The notes below the pieces were generated by a model that had not been told where the DNA came from, did no database searches, and was given only the letters and a program-made list of their open reading frames with translations. DNA of 64,000 nt, taken from positions 186,001 through 250,000 of the forward strand of contig NZ_WWCT01000005.1 of NCBI RefSeq assembly GCF_009857605.1, written 5' to 3'. Numbering within the stretch: position 1 is the stretch's first letter; the number at the start of each line of letters is the position of its first letter. The position numbers were made by a program, and so were the translations under genes. The stretch is from Duganella levis (GTDB taxonomy: Bacteria; Pseudomonadota; Gammaproteobacteria; Burkholderiales; Burkholderiaceae_D). Positions 50,363 to 59,145 of the stretch are shown one piece after another.

Positions 50363-50408
50363 GTGCCCCTCATTTGGGCACAATCATAAGGAACAAGTCG
50401 TTCCTTAT
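50363..50408. promoter_or_regulatory. Two adjacent inverted repeats in the pnt/nudJ promoter region
   Basis: GTGCCC (50363-50368) pairs with GGGCAC (50376-50381) around a 7-nt centre, and 4 bp later ATAAGGAAC (50386-50394) pairs with GTTCCTTAT (50400-50408) around AAGTC. The second is a perfect 9-bp repeat. They lie 57 bp upstream of the pntAA start. No U-run follows on either strand, so a regulator site is more likely than termination. The rest of the 221-bp gap is AT-rich without a clear signal apart from TAAAAT (50499-50504) before nudJ. Confidence 0.45.
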
Positions 50409-50527
50409 ACATAATGGTTTCGTCAATTCAAGTATAACTATTTGTCATTAATTACCCTCTAAATTTGTTCCAGCGCAAACCAAAAGCCCGGAACACGCTA
50501 AAATGTCGGCTCTTTCAAGGATGACTC

Positions 50528-51025
50528 ATGCCGCGTATCTGGAAACCCTCTGTTACTGTTGCCGCAATTGTCGAAAAAGATGGCAAGTTCTTGCTGATCG
50601 AAGAAGAGACCAGCGATGGCATCCGCATCAACCAGCCTGCCGGTCATCTCGACCCGTATGAGTCGCTACAGCAGGCCGTGGTCCGCGAAACGCTGGAGGA
50701 AACCGCCTACGACTTCACGCCGACCGCGCTGGTGGGTATGTATATGTCGCGCTACACCTCCAACCGCACCGGCGAAGAAGTGACGTATCTGCGCTTCACC
50801 TTCTGCGGCTATCCGGGCGAGAAGCATGACCGTCCGCTGGACGAAGGCATCCTGCGCACCATGTGGCTGACGCGCGACGAACTGGCCGCCTGCGCCGACC
50901 GTCACCGCAGCCCGACGGTGCTGCAATGCGTCGACGAATATCTGGAGGGCCGCCGCGCTCCCCTGGAACTGGTACAAACACATGCTTCCGTCTACAAGGA
51001 AGCGATTAGCACTGCGAATGGATAA
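50528..51025 (+). CDS. nudJ: Nudix hydrolase NudJ
   Basis: A 165-residue Nudix pyrophosphatase. It opens with WKPSVTVAAIVEKDGKFLLI, and the Nudix box reads GHLDPYESLQQAVVRETLEE with the usual Gly replaced by Ala after LEET. NudJ of E. coli acts on nucleoside di/triphosphates and thiamine-pyrophosphate intermediates, and the gene there also precedes mnmA (trmU). Here mnmA starts 3 bp later, supporting the assignment. Confidence 0.9.
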   Translation: MPRIWKPSVTVAAIVEKDGKFLLIEEETSDGIRINQPAGHLDPYESLQQAVVRETLEETAYDFTPTALVGMYMSRYTSNRTGEEVTYLRFTFCGYPGEKHDRPLDEGILRTMWLTRDELAACADRHRSPTVLQCVDEYLEGRRAPLELVQTHASVYKEAISTANG

Positions 51026-51028
51026 GTA

Positions 51029-52117
51029 ATGAGCAAGAAACGGGTCGTTATCGGCATGTCGGGCGGGGTGGATTCCTCGGTCTCGGCGTGGCTGCTGAAG
51101 GAACAGGGTTACGACGTGGTCGGCCTGTTCATGAAGAACTGGGAAGACGATGACGACTCCGAATACTGCTCGACGCGCCAGGACTGGATCGACGCCGCCT
51201 CGGTGGCCGATGTGGTGGGCGTGGATATCGAAGCGGTCAACTTCGCCAGCGAATACAAGGACCGCGTGTTCGCCGACTTCCTGCGCGAATACCAGGCCGG
51301 CCGCACGCCGAATCCGGATGTGCTGTGCAACGCCGAAATCAAATTCAAGGCCTTCCTCGACCACGCGATGACGCTGGGCGCGGACCTGATCGCCACCGGC
51401 CACTATGCGCGCGTGCGCCACGACGGCGGCAAGAGCGAGCTGCTGAAGGCAATCGATCACACCAAGGACCAGAGCTACTTCCTGCACCGTTTAAACCAGG
51501 CGCAGTTGTCGAAGACGCTGTTCCCGCTGGGCGAAATCCCGAAAACCGAAGTGCGCAAGATCGCCGAGAAACTCAAACTGCCGAATGCGGCCAAGAAGGA
51601 TTCGACCGGCATCTGCTTCATCGGCGAGCGGCCGTTCCGCGAGTTTTTGAACCGCTACCTGTCGTACAAACCGGGCCCGATGATGACGCCGGAAGGCAAG
51701 GTGGTGGGCGAGCACGTGGGCCTGTCGTTCTACACGCTGGGCCAGCGCAAGGGCATCGGCGTCGGCGGCATGAAGGAGTACAAGAATCCGGACGGCAGCA
51801 GCGACGCCTGGTATGTGGCGAAGAAGGATATCGTCAACAACGTGCTGTACATCGTGCAGGGCCATGACCATCCGTGGCTGCTGTCGCCGGCGTTGCGCGC
51901 CGACCAGGCCAGCTGGGTGGCCGGCGAAGCGCCGGAGGCGCGCGCGCTGTCGGCCAAGACCCGTTATCGCCAGGCCGATGTGGCGTGCGAAATCGCGCCG
52001 GAAGGCGCATCGGATTTCGCGTTGAAATTTATGGAAGCCCAGTGGGCCGTCACGCCCGGCCAGTCGGCCGTGCTGTATGACGGCGACGTCTGCCTGGGCG
52101 GCGGCATCATCGCCTGA
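51029..52117 (+). CDS. mnmA: tRNA-specific 2-thiouridylase MnmA
   Basis: A 362-residue enzyme that puts sulfur at position 2 of the wobble uridine in tRNA-Lys, -Glu and -Gln. The PP-loop is [15 protein letters not shown] and the two catalytic Cys lie in [13 protein letters not shown] and [12 protein letters not shown]. It follows nudJ by 3 bp. A likely long-loop terminator overlaps the end of the convergent receiver gene (52128-52178). Confidence 0.97.
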   Translation: MSKKRVVIGMSGGVDSSVSAWLLKEQGYDVVGLFMKNWEDDDDSEYCSTRQDWIDAASVADVVGVDIEAVNFASEYKDRVFADFLREYQAGRTPNPDVLCNAEIKFKAFLDHAMTLGADLIATGHYARVRHDGGKSELLKAIDHTKDQSYFLHRLNQAQLSKTLFPLGEIPKTEVRKIAEKLKLPNAAKKDSTGICFIGERPFREFLNRYLSYKPGPMMTPEGKVVGEHVGLSFYTLGQRKGIGVGGMKEYKNPDGSSDAWYVAKKDIVNNVLYIVQGHDHPWLLSPALRADQASWVAGEAPEARALSAKTRYRQADVACEIAPEGASDFALKFMEAQWAVTPGQSAVLYDGDVCLGGGIIA

Positions 52118-52122
52118 ACGGC

Positions 52123-52563
52123 TTAAGAAGCTGCCGGCTCTGCGCCCTCTGCCGGCGGGGCGTCGCCGGCAGCTTTTTCCATCGCCGCGCGCTGGCGCTT
52201 GACCATCGCAATCACCACATTCCGTATCGTATTCAGCACCGTATCGGCCTTGAACGGCTTGACGATAAAGCCGCTCACGCCCATCGCGTGCGCCGCCTGA
52301 ATGGTGGCCGCATCCAGCTCGCTGGACACCATGAAGATCAAGGTCTTCGGCCAATTGCTGCGGATTTCGCGGATCGCCTCATCCTCTTTTTCAATCTGCT
52401 CGCGGGCCACGCACACAATGTGCGGGTGGTGCTTAATCAGTTGCACCATGGCGCTGGCGCAGGTGTGGGTCGCGCCGACCACGTCGTAGCCGCCGTCCAG
52501 CAGCACCGTGTTGAGCAGGCCGCGCGCCACGGCGCTAGGGTCGATAATGACTGCTTTTAACAT
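52123..52563 (-). CDS. Receiver-domain protein lacking the phospho-acceptor Asp
   Basis: A 146-residue single CheY-like receiver with an Ala/Pro-rich C-terminal tail. The acidic residue of strand 1 is in AVIIDPSAVARG, the Ser of strand 4 in MVSSELDA and the Lys of strand 5 in FIVKPFKADT. However, strand 3 ends in PHIVCVAREQIEKED, where the phosphorylated Asp should follow the hydrophobic run, and it is absent. It would therefore work without phosphorylation. ATG 52563 was chosen (MLKAVIIDPS). It is 13 bp downstream of the xni gene. Its partner is unknown. Confidence 0.85.
   Translation of the reverse strand: MLKAVIIDPSAVARGLLNTVLLDGGYDVVGATHTCASAMVQLIKHHPHIVCVAREQIEKEDEAIREIRSNWPKTLIFMVSSELDAATIQAAHAMGVSGFIVKPFKADTVLNTIRNVVIAMVKRQRAAMEKAAGDAPPAEGAEPAAS
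52128..52178 (+). terminator. Probable terminator of nudJ-mnmA, embedded in the receiver gene
   Basis: AAGCTGCCGGC (52128-52138) and GCCGGCAGCTT (52165-52175) form a perfect 11-bp stem around a 26-nt loop, followed by TTTT. It lies 11 bp after the mnmA stop and inside the last codons of the convergent gene. The loop is longer than usual. Confidence 0.6.
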
Positions 52564-52576
52564 CTTGCAAACCTTG

Positions 52577-53353
52577 TTATAAGTGGGACCAGGCCAGCAT
52601 GTTCCACGTAACGCCAACCCGCACGTCCGTTTTCAACGCCACCAGTTGTCGAGAAAGATACAGCATTTCACGTTCTTTTCGTAGCGTTTCCCCCAAGGAA
52701 TCTTTAAGAATCCCCGCACCGGCCATGATGGCGTCCAGAGTGCCGTATGTACGCAACAGTTTGGCGGCGGTTTTGACGCCCACCTTGGACACGCCGGGGA
52801 TCGAATCGGTGACATCGCCCATCAGCGCCAGCAGGTCCGGCAGCTGTTCGGCGGGAACGCCCCACTTCTTCTCGACCCAGGCGTGGTCGTGCCATTCGCT
52901 CTTGAAATGGTCCCACACGCGGGCGCCGTGGGCGATCAGGCCGTGCAGGTCTTTGTCGGTGGAGGCGATGGTGGCTTCGCCGCGGCCCTCGGCCAGCCAG
53001 CGCAGCACCACGGTGCCGATCACATCGTCGGCCTCGACTTCGGGCACCGACACCACATGCATGCCGATGCCGCGCAGCTTGTCGTAGAAGGCCGGCAGCG
53101 CCTCGCGCAGCGGCGACGGCATCGGCGCGCGGCCTTCGCGGTAGCCGGCGTACAAATCGTGGCGCCAGGTGTTGCCGCCGAAATCGAAGGCCGGCAGCAA
53201 ATGAGTGGGTTCGTGGTCGTTGACCAGCGTGCGCAGCGAGGACAGCGCGTGGCGCAGCGCGATGTCGGCCTTTTCGGGGCTATCAGGTTCGGGACTGGCT
53301 TCGTAGACGCGGCGCACAATATTGAGGCCGTCGATGGCAAGGAGTCTACCCAT
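52577..53353 (-). CDS. xni: Flap endonuclease Xni (ExoIX)
   Basis: A 258-residue 5'-3' exonuclease-domain protein related to the N-terminal domain of DNA polymerase I. Metal-binding acids lie in LLAIDGLNIVR, PEVEADDVIGTV, ASTDKDLHGL and GDVTDSIPGV, and the C-terminal H3TH DNA-binding part reads GVKTAAKLLRTYGTLDAI. It is encoded on its own rather than in polA, like E. coli Xni (251 residues). ATG 53353 is chosen; ATG 53365 is an alternative. Confidence 0.88.
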   Translation of the reverse strand: MGRLLAIDGLNIVRRVYEASPEPDSPEKADIALRHALSSLRTLVNDHEPTHLLPAFDFGGNTWRHDLYAGYREGRAPMPSPLREALPAFYDKLRGIGMHVVSVPEVEADDVIGTVVLRWLAEGRGEATIASTDKDLHGLIAHGARVWDHFKSEWHDHAWVEKKWGVPAEQLPDLLALMGDVTDSIPGVSKVGVKTAAKLLRTYGTLDAIMAGAGILKDSLGETLRKEREMLYLSRQLVALKTDVRVGVTWNMLAWSHL

Positions 53354-53503
53354 GTTCAACTTCATCCGGGCTTTGATCAAGCCGCCATTCTACCCGACTG
53401 GGCTGATGCGGCGGCATGAGCGGGCTCAAAGGCTTGGCGGACACCGGTTGCGCCGCGTAGCGGGAAGCGTAATATCAGTAGATCCTTCACCAAGGAGACT
53501 GCC

Positions 53504-53716
53504 ATGTGGCCAACCATTTCTCTTGAAGAATTCCTGAAAAATCCACTGGCCGCAATCCGCGAAATTGCTGCCTCTGAAAAAGTATTTATCCTCACCGAAA
53601 ACGGTGAGCCGATACTCGATATTCGGCCATACCGGACCGGCCCAGACGAAAGGCTAAGAGGCAGCGTACGCTACTACGGGGATATTGTCGCCCCAGTCGA
53701 AGACCCATTCCGATGA
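53504..53716 (+). CDS. Phd/YefM-family antitoxin
   Basis: A 70-residue antitoxin-like protein. It opens WPTISLEEFLKNPLAAIREI, with the family pattern of a short N-terminal DNA-binding fold (residues 1-50) and an acidic-aromatic toxin-binding tail (RGSVRYYGDIVAPVEDPFR). AAGGAG lies 8 bp upstream of the ATG. Its TGA overlaps an ATG where the toxin gene should start, but the toxin is broken. Its base composition is visibly richer in A/T than neighbouring genes, which suggests transfer. Confidence 0.8.
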   Translation: MWPTISLEEFLKNPLAAIREIAASEKVFILTENGEPILDIRPYRTGPDERLRGSVRYYGDIVAPVEDPFR

Positions 53717-53933
53717 GATTCGAGCATGGCTAGCTGCGGTTGAAGCCATCAACCGGGTATGCTTTATCCCGGTTGATAGCAACATTGCCGTCACCTCGAT
53801 TTATCTACCGGGTAGCCTGAATAACGATCCCGCAGACAGGATCATTGTAGCTACCGCCATGCTGCTCCATGCCCCCATCGTCACCACAGATGCACGGATC
53901 CGGGCCTACCCGCACGTGCAAACGATCTGGTAA
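53713..53933 (+). pseudogene. Truncated VapC-type (PIN-domain) toxin remnant
   Basis: The expected toxin ATG (53713) overlaps the antitoxin stop, but this frame reads MRFEHG then TAG. The adjacent frame from 53712 is open to TAA at 53933 and encodes only the C-terminal half of a PIN-domain toxin: EIRAWLAAVEAINRV, DPADRIIVATAMLLHAPIVT and a final YPHVQTIW. The N-terminal part with the first catalytic Asp (usually near the start, DTH) is missing, a deletion of about 60 codons. The toxin is very unlikely to be active. Confidence 0.75.
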
Positions 53934-53938
53934 GAAGC

Positions 53939-54610
53939 TTACTTCAGCAGTTCGTACGGGCCGCCGCGTTCGAGGGCGCGCTGGAAGGCGGGGCGGCTGT
54001 GGATGTTTTTCAGGAAGGCCGTCAGCTTGGGACGTGAACCGTCCAGGCCGCCGCGCGCGGAGGCGGCTTCCAGCGGGAAGCTCATCTGGATGTCGGCGGC
54101 CGTGAAGTCGTTGCCGGCGAACCAGGGCGCCTTGCCCAGCTCGGCTTCGAGATAATCCAGGTGGGTGGCGATCTGCGGCAGGATGTAGCTGCCCTTGACC
54201 TTCTGCGCAATGCCGCGCGCGATCGGCTTGACGAAGAACGGCGCCGGGCTGGTCTCGACCCGGTCGAAGATCAGCTTCATCAGCAGCGGCGCCATCGCCG
54301 AGCCTTCCGCATAGTGCAGGAAGTAAGTCCAGCGGCGGCGTTCCTCGGTGCCGGCCGGCGGGATCAGGCGGCCATTACCGTAGGTGTCGATCAGGTATTC
54401 GGCGATCGCGCCGGACTCGGCCACCACAATGCCGTTATCGCTGATCACCGGCGACTTGCCCAGCGGGTGGATCTTCTTCAGCTCCGGCGGCGCCAGCATG
54501 GTCTTGGGATCGCGCTGGTAGCGCACGATCTCGTACTCCAGGCCCAGTTCCTCCAGCAACCACAACACCCGCTGCGAGCGCGAATTATTCAAGTGATGAA
54601 CGACGATCAT
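53939..54610 (-). CDS. Glutathione S-transferase family protein
   Basis: A 223-residue two-domain GST. The N-terminal thioredoxin-like domain (1-78) reads HHLNNSRSQRVLWLLEELGL, HPLGKSPVI and VVAESGAIAEYL, with Ser/Asn near the N-terminus as the likely glutathione-activating residue. The helical C-terminal domain contains NDFTAADIQMSFPL. It is a cytoplasmic enzyme of unknown substrate. It runs toward the decayed toxin-antitoxin pair, ending 5 bp from its stop. Confidence 0.9.
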   Translation of the reverse strand: MIVVHHLNNSRSQRVLWLLEELGLEYEIVRYQRDPKTMLAPPELKKIHPLGKSPVISDNGIVVAESGAIAEYLIDTYGNGRLIPPAGTEERRRWTYFLHYAEGSAMAPLLMKLIFDRVETSPAPFFVKPIARGIAQKVKGSYILPQIATHLDYLEAELGKAPWFAGNDFTAADIQMSFPLEAASARGGLDGSRPKLTAFLKNIHSRPAFQRALERGGPYELLK

Positions 54611-54761
54611 GTGACTTATCCCGAGAAAAAAGAACGGCCGTGCGCCGTAACGCCGCTAGCTTAGCATTAACCGCGCCGACGCGTGCCTCCCCTGATCGGG
54701 ATGGATTCCGGCAAGAAACAGCAGTACACTCGACAGTTCAACAGCCGCCGCCGGAGTATTC

Positions 54762-56375
54762 ATGAATTTGCTGTCACCACGCTATCTCGTCTTCAATGCC
54801 TCGATCGTTACACTGCTGGCTTCGCTGGCATTAAAGGCGCCGTGGGAAATTACCGCCGTCGCAGCCGCCCTGACCATCGTCGGCATCAGCGACCTGCTGC
54901 AAACCAAGCGCGCCCTGCGCCGCAACTATCCGATCCTGGCGCACTTCCGCTTCTTCTTCGAATCGATCCGCCCCGAAATCCGCCAATACTTCCTGGAAGA
55001 CGACACGGTGGCCGAGCCGTTCTCGCGCAACCAGCGCAGCATCGTCTACCAGCGCGCCAAGCAGGACAGCGACAAGCGCCCGTTCGGCACCCAGCTCGAC
55101 GTCTACGCCCCCGGCTACGAATGGATCAACCACTCGATCGCGCCGGCGCCGGAGCAAGACCCCAACTTCCGCATCGAGATCGGCAACCACCCGGACTGCC
55201 CGCGCGCCCAGCCCTACTCGGCCAGCGTGTTCAACATCTCGGCCATGAGCTTTGGCGCGCTGTCGGCCAACGCCATCCTGGCGCTGAATGGCGGCGCCAA
55301 ACAGGGCGGCTTCATGCACGACACCGGCGAAGGCAGCATCAGCCCCTACCACCGCCAGAACGGCGGCGACCTGGTGTGGGAAATCGGTTCCGGCTATTTC
55401 GGCTGCCGCGATGAAAACGGCGCCTTCTCGGAAGAGCGCTTCGTCGCCAACGCCACCGCGCCGCAGGTCAAGATGATCGAGCTGAAGATGTCGCAAGGCG
55501 CCAAGCCGGGCCACGGCGGCGTGCTGCCGGGCGCCAAGGTCACCATCGAGATTGCCCAGACGCGCGGCGTGCCGGTCGGCCGCGACTGCATCTCGCCGTC
55601 GCGCCACTCGGCCTTCAGCACGCCGATTGAAATGCTGGAATTCATCGACCGCCTGCGCACCCTGTCGGGCGGCAAGCCGACCGGCTTCAAGCTGGCGATT
55701 GGCCACCCGTGGGAATTCTTCGGCATCGTCAAGGCCATGCTGGCCACCGGCATCGTGCCGGACTTTATCGTGGTCGATGGCGGCGAAGGCGGCACCGGCG
55801 CCGCGCCGCTGGAATTTACCGACCACGTCGGCACGCCGCTGCAGGAAGGCCTGCTGCTGGTGCATAACACGCTGGTCGGCGCCAACCTGCGCGACAAGAT
55901 CAAGATCGGCGCCTCGGGCAAGATCATCACCGCCTTCGACATCGCCCGCACCTTGGCGCTGGGCGCGGACTGGTGCAACTCGGCGCGCGGCTTCATGTTC
56001 TCGCTGGGCTGCATCCAGTCGCAAAGCTGCCATACCGACCGCTGCCCGACCGGCGTGGCGACGCAGGACCCTAGCCGTCAGCGCGCGCTGGTGGTGCCGG
56101 ACAAGATCCAGCGCGTAGCCAATTTCCACGAAAACACCATGGAAGCGCTGGCGCAGCTGATCGCCGCCGCCGGCCTGACGCACCCGTCGCAACTGCGTCC
56201 GCGCCACCTGGTACGGCGGCTGTCGCACAACCAGGTCAAGCTGGCCTCGGCGCTGCTGCCCTACCTGGAAAAAGGCGAACTGCTGGACCCGAGCCAGCTG
56301 TCGCGCCTGCCGCCGGTGTTCGGCCAGTACTGGCCGATGGCGCAAGCCGAGTCGTTCGATCCCTACTGCGGCTGA
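54762..56375 (+). CDS. FMN-binding glutamate-synthase-domain protein
   Basis: A 537-residue protein related to the FMN-binding synthase domain of GltB. Two hydrophobic segments lie in residues 8-45. The rest has FNISAMSFGALSANAI, the FMN-phosphate region GGEGGTGAAPLEF and the 3Fe-4S motif CIQSQSCHTDRC near residue 425. The glutaminase domain of GltB is absent, so it may be a standalone oxidoreductase. Its substrate is not known. It is flanked by a 151-bp gap on the left, and a GC hairpin (56386-56402) lies after its stop. Confidence 0.85.
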   Translation: MNLLSPRYLVFNASIVTLLASLALKAPWEITAVAAALTIVGISDLLQTKRALRRNYPILAHFRFFFESIRPEIRQYFLEDDTVAEPFSRNQRSIVYQRAKQDSDKRPFGTQLDVYAPGYEWINHSIAPAPEQDPNFRIEIGNHPDCPRAQPYSASVFNISAMSFGALSANAILALNGGAKQGGFMHDTGEGSISPYHRQNGGDLVWEIGSGYFGCRDENGAFSEERFVANATAPQVKMIELKMSQGAKPGHGGVLPGAKVTIEIAQTRGVPVGRDCISPSRHSAFSTPIEMLEFIDRLRTLSGGKPTGFKLAIGHPWEFFGIVKAMLATGIVPDFIVVDGGEGGTGAAPLEFTDHVGTPLQEGLLLVHNTLVGANLRDKIKIGASGKIITAFDIARTLALGADWCNSARGFMFSLGCIQSQSCHTDRCPTGVATQDPSRQRALVVPDKIQRVANFHENTMEALAQLIAAAGLTHPSQLRPRHLVRRLSHNQVKLASALLPYLEKGELLDPSQLSRLPPVFGQYWPMAQAESFDPYCG

Positions 56376-56417
56376 GTGTGATGCGGGCGGCTTTGCGCCG
56401 CCGCAGGTGGGACGGGC

Positions 56418-56708
56418 TTAGCGCTGCACGTGCAGCTTGATCACGCGCTGTTGCGGTGCGCCGTTGGTGGTGTTGGTCTTGGTCGGCGTGGTGTCGCACG
56501 AGCCGCAACTGGAGCAGCCGCCGTCGCCGTCATCGCCGCAACCGCCGCCGCCCTGCGTCTTGAAGAACTTGGCCAGCCTGGTCTCGTTGAAACCGCGCTT
56601 GCCCAGCGTGTAGACAATCCGCCGGCGCCACGCCACCGGCAGATACTTGGTGCTGAAGTGCAGCAGCGCTGCCGCCACGATCAACGCCACAATCATCTCT
56701 TGCCACAT
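56418..56708 (-). CDS. DUF6587-type FeoB-associated Cys-rich membrane protein
   Basis: A 96-residue protein with one N-terminal membrane segment (IVALIVAAALLHF) and a Cys-rich loop GGCGDDGDGGCSSCGSCD with four cysteines, followed by a Thr/Lys-rich tail. Small Cys-rich proteins of this type recur beside feoB in proteobacteria. It begins 1 bp after the feoB stop, so it is cotranscribed. A role in handing over or sensing ferrous iron is an inference from location. Confidence 0.78.
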   Translation of the reverse strand: MWQEMIVALIVAAALLHFSTKYLPVAWRRRIVYTLGKRGFNETRLAKFFKTQGGGGCGDDGDGGCSSCGSCDTTPTKTNTTNGAPQQRVIKLHVQR

Positions 56709-56709
56709 A

Positions 56710-58614
56710 TTAGCCTCCCAGGAGCGCCAGCGAAATCCGGTAAGTCAGGAACGATGCGATGTAGGCCAGCGCGAACATATAGCCGGCCATCAGCAGCGCG
56801 TAACGGGTGCTGCCGGTCTCGCGGCGCACCACCGACAGCGTCGACAGGCACTGCGGCGCAAACACATACCACGCCAGCAGCGACAAGGCGGTCGGCAAGG
56901 TCCACGACGCCGCGATGATCGGCTCCAGCGATTGCGCCAGCGCCTCGCCGCTTTGCGACAGCGCGTACACCGTGCCCAGCGCGCCAACCGCCACTTCACG
57001 CGCGGCCAGGCCCGGCACCAGCGCGATGCAGATCTGCCAGTTGAAGCCGATCGGCGCAAAAATGTATTCCAGGCCGCGGCCCAGCAGGCCGGCCAGGCTA
57101 TAGTAGATCGGCGGATGCGTTGCGCCTTCCGGAGCGCCCGGGAAGGAGCTCAGGAACCACAGCAGCACCATCAGCGTCAGGATCACCGTACCGACGCGGG
57201 TCAGGAAGATCTTGGCGCGTTCCCACAGGCCCAGCGCCAGATTCTGCAAGTGCGGCCAGTGGTAGGCCGGCAGTTCCAGCATCAGCGGCTGCTGCTGGTT
57301 GGCGCCTAACGTGCGCTTGAAGAAGTAAGCCACCGCCATTGCCGAGAAGATGCCGGCGAAGTAAAGCACGAACAGCACCAGCCCTTGCAGGCTGAGGAAA
57401 CCATACACTTCGCGCTCGGGAATGAAGGCGGCGATGATCAGCGCATACACCGGCAGCCGCGCCGAGCAGGTCATCAGCGGCGCGATCATGATGGTGACCA
57501 GGCGGTCGCGCGGATTCTGAATCGTCCGCGCCGCCATCACGCCCGGAATCGCACAGGCAAAGCTGGACAGCAGCGGAATGAAGGCGCGGCCCGACAGGCC
57601 CACGCCGCCCATCAGGCGATCCAGCAGGAAGGCCGCGCGCGGCAGGTAGCCGCAGTCTTCCAGCACAAGAATAAAGAAGAACAGGATCAGAATCTGCGGC
57701 AGGAACACCAGCACACTGCCGGCGCCACTTAATATGCCGTCCACCAGCAGGCCGCGCAGCACGCCGTCCGGCATCGCCTCGCGCACCATGGCGCCCAGCT
57801 GGTCGACGCTGTCCTTGATCAGGTCCATCACCGGCGTGGCCCAGGTGAACACCGCCTGGAACACCAGGAACATCAGCACCGCCAGGATGATCGGGCCGAG
57901 TACCGGATGCAGCACCACGTTGTCCAGCTTCTCGGACAGCGCATCGTCGGTGGCGGCCGGCGCCTTGACGGTCAGGTCGAGGATGCGGCGCACTTCGCGC
58001 TGCGTGTCTTCCACGCTGACGGCGTCGATGGCCGACAGCGGCTGCGGCGTGCCGACCGCCAGTGGCAGCATCTGGTCCAGCGCGCGCAGCAGCGACTTCT
58101 CGCCGCCGGCCTGAACCGCCACGGTTTCCACCACCGGCATGCCCAGCTCCTGCGCCAGGCGGTCGGCGTCGATGACGATGCCGCGCTTCTTGGCCACGTC
58201 CACCATATTCAGCGCCAGGATCATCGGCAGGCCGAGTCGTTTGATTTCCAGCACCAGGCGCAGGTTCAGGCGCAGGTTGGTGGCGTTGACCACGCACACC
58301 ACCACGTCCGGCGCGGCGTCGCCCTTGCGCAGGCCGGCCACCACGTCACGGGTGATTTCCTCGTCCGGCGTGTGGGCGCTCAGGCTGTACGCGCCCGGCA
58401 GGTCCAGCACGCGGAAGGCGTTGCCGGCGGTGGTGGTGAACGCGCCTTCCTTGCGTTCGATGGTCACGCCGGCGTAGTTGGCCACTTTCTGGCGCGCGCC
58501 GGTCAGACGGTTGAACAAGGCGGTCTTGCCGCAATTCGGATTGCCCAGCAAGGCCACCATCGGCGTGCGCGCCGTAGTCGGCGCCTGCGACACCTGCTTA
58601 TCTACTGCACCCAT
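56710..58614 (-). CDS. feoB: Ferrous iron transporter FeoB
   Basis: A 634-residue inner-membrane Fe(II) transporter with an N-terminal GTPase domain. G1 is GNPNCGKT, switch/G2 NYAGVTIERKEG, G3 DLPGAYSL and G4 NMVD. The membrane part has the two Gate motifs with cysteines (FACAIPGVMAAR; LMTCSARLPVYALI). The protein is shorter than E. coli FeoB (773), fitting the compact betaproteobacterial form. ATG 58614 gives MGAVDKQVSQ; the upstream frame overlaps feoA. It follows feoA by 4 bp. Confidence 0.95.
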   Translation of the reverse strand: MGAVDKQVSQAPTTARTPMVALLGNPNCGKTALFNRLTGARQKVANYAGVTIERKEGAFTTTAGNAFRVLDLPGAYSLSAHTPDEEITRDVVAGLRKGDAAPDVVVCVVNATNLRLNLRLVLEIKRLGLPMILALNMVDVAKKRGIVIDADRLAQELGMPVVETVAVQAGGEKSLLRALDQMLPLAVGTPQPLSAIDAVSVEDTQREVRRILDLTVKAPAATDDALSEKLDNVVLHPVLGPIILAVLMFLVFQAVFTWATPVMDLIKDSVDQLGAMVREAMPDGVLRGLLVDGILSGAGSVLVFLPQILILFFFILVLEDCGYLPRAAFLLDRLMGGVGLSGRAFIPLLSSFACAIPGVMAARTIQNPRDRLVTIMIAPLMTCSARLPVYALIIAAFIPEREVYGFLSLQGLVLFVLYFAGIFSAMAVAYFFKRTLGANQQQPLMLELPAYHWPHLQNLALGLWERAKIFLTRVGTVILTLMVLLWFLSSFPGAPEGATHPPIYYSLAGLLGRGLEYIFAPIGFNWQICIALVPGLAAREVAVGALGTVYALSQSGEALAQSLEPIIAASWTLPTALSLLAWYVFAPQCLSTLSVVRRETGSTRYALLMAGYMFALAYIASFLTYRISLALLGG

Positions 58615-58618
58615 ATAT

Positions 58619-58885
58619 TTATTCCGGTTGAATCGAGACCAGCGCGGCTTCAAAGCGGCGCAATGCAAATGTGGAGTTGCCGACTTTGATCGCCAGCGGC
58701 TCGCCGCCCGGCATGCCACGCTTGAGCATGCGGATTTTTTCGCCGGGCACAAAGCCCAGCTCCATCAGGCGGCGCGACAAGGCGGCGCCGCCGTCGGCAT
58801 CCGCGCCGGGAGAAACATGCACCACGGTGGCGGTGGCGCCGACCGTCAGGGCATCGAGGGTAGTCAGGGAAACAGCGTGCGTCAT
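58619..58885 (-). CDS. feoA: Ferrous iron transport protein FeoA
   Basis: An 88-residue SH3-like protein that helps FeoB. It contains LSRRLMELGFVPGEKIRML and ends with ALRRFEAALVSI, the usual FeoA fold. ATG 58885 is used (MTHAVSLTTLDAL). It is the first gene of feoA-feoB-DUF6587, divergent from bfd with Fur-like boxes between, which predicts repression by iron-loaded Fur. Confidence 0.93.
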   Translation of the reverse strand: MTHAVSLTTLDALTVGATATVVHVSPGADADGGAALSRRLMELGFVPGEKIRMLKRGMPGGEPLAIKVGNSTFALRRFEAALVSIQPE

Positions 58886-58977
58886 GGCAAAGTCCAGTCG
58901 AGAGGCCGCTGGCAAAGTTGGCTGCGGCGCTCCGGCAAGGCCGCAACGTTGCGTTCCTGCCGGAATTAGATACTAGC

Positions 58978-59067
58978 ATTATAAACGGTAATGCGAATGA
59001 CTTCTATTTAGCTTGCATACTGTTGAAAAATCGGGCAGTATACGATTAATGATAATGATTCGCATTA
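58978..59067. promoter_or_regulatory. Mirrored Fur-type boxes and feoA -10 in the feoA/bfd gap
   Basis: GATAATGATTCGCATTA (59051-59067) resembles the Fur consensus, with the three-hexamer form GAT(A)AT GATtcg CATTA. An inverse near-copy, TAATGCGAATGA (58989-59000), lies 55 bp away and differs from the inverse of TGATTCGCATTA (59056-59067) at one position. A TATAAT hexamer on the minus strand (58978-58983) is a likely -10 of feoA beside the first box. The arrangement predicts Fur control of both sides. Confidence 0.7.
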
Positions 59068-59145
59068 AGTTGCTAGCAATCATGTCAGAAAAGTCTTAAT
59101 CAAGCCTTATTCAAGTCTTATATAGCCAAGCCAGAAGGTGCATCA

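Noticed and set aside
58615-58752. 46-codon N-terminal extension of feoB
   Set aside because: It overlaps feoA in another frame and has no FeoB-like sequence; the GTPase domain begins soon after 58614.
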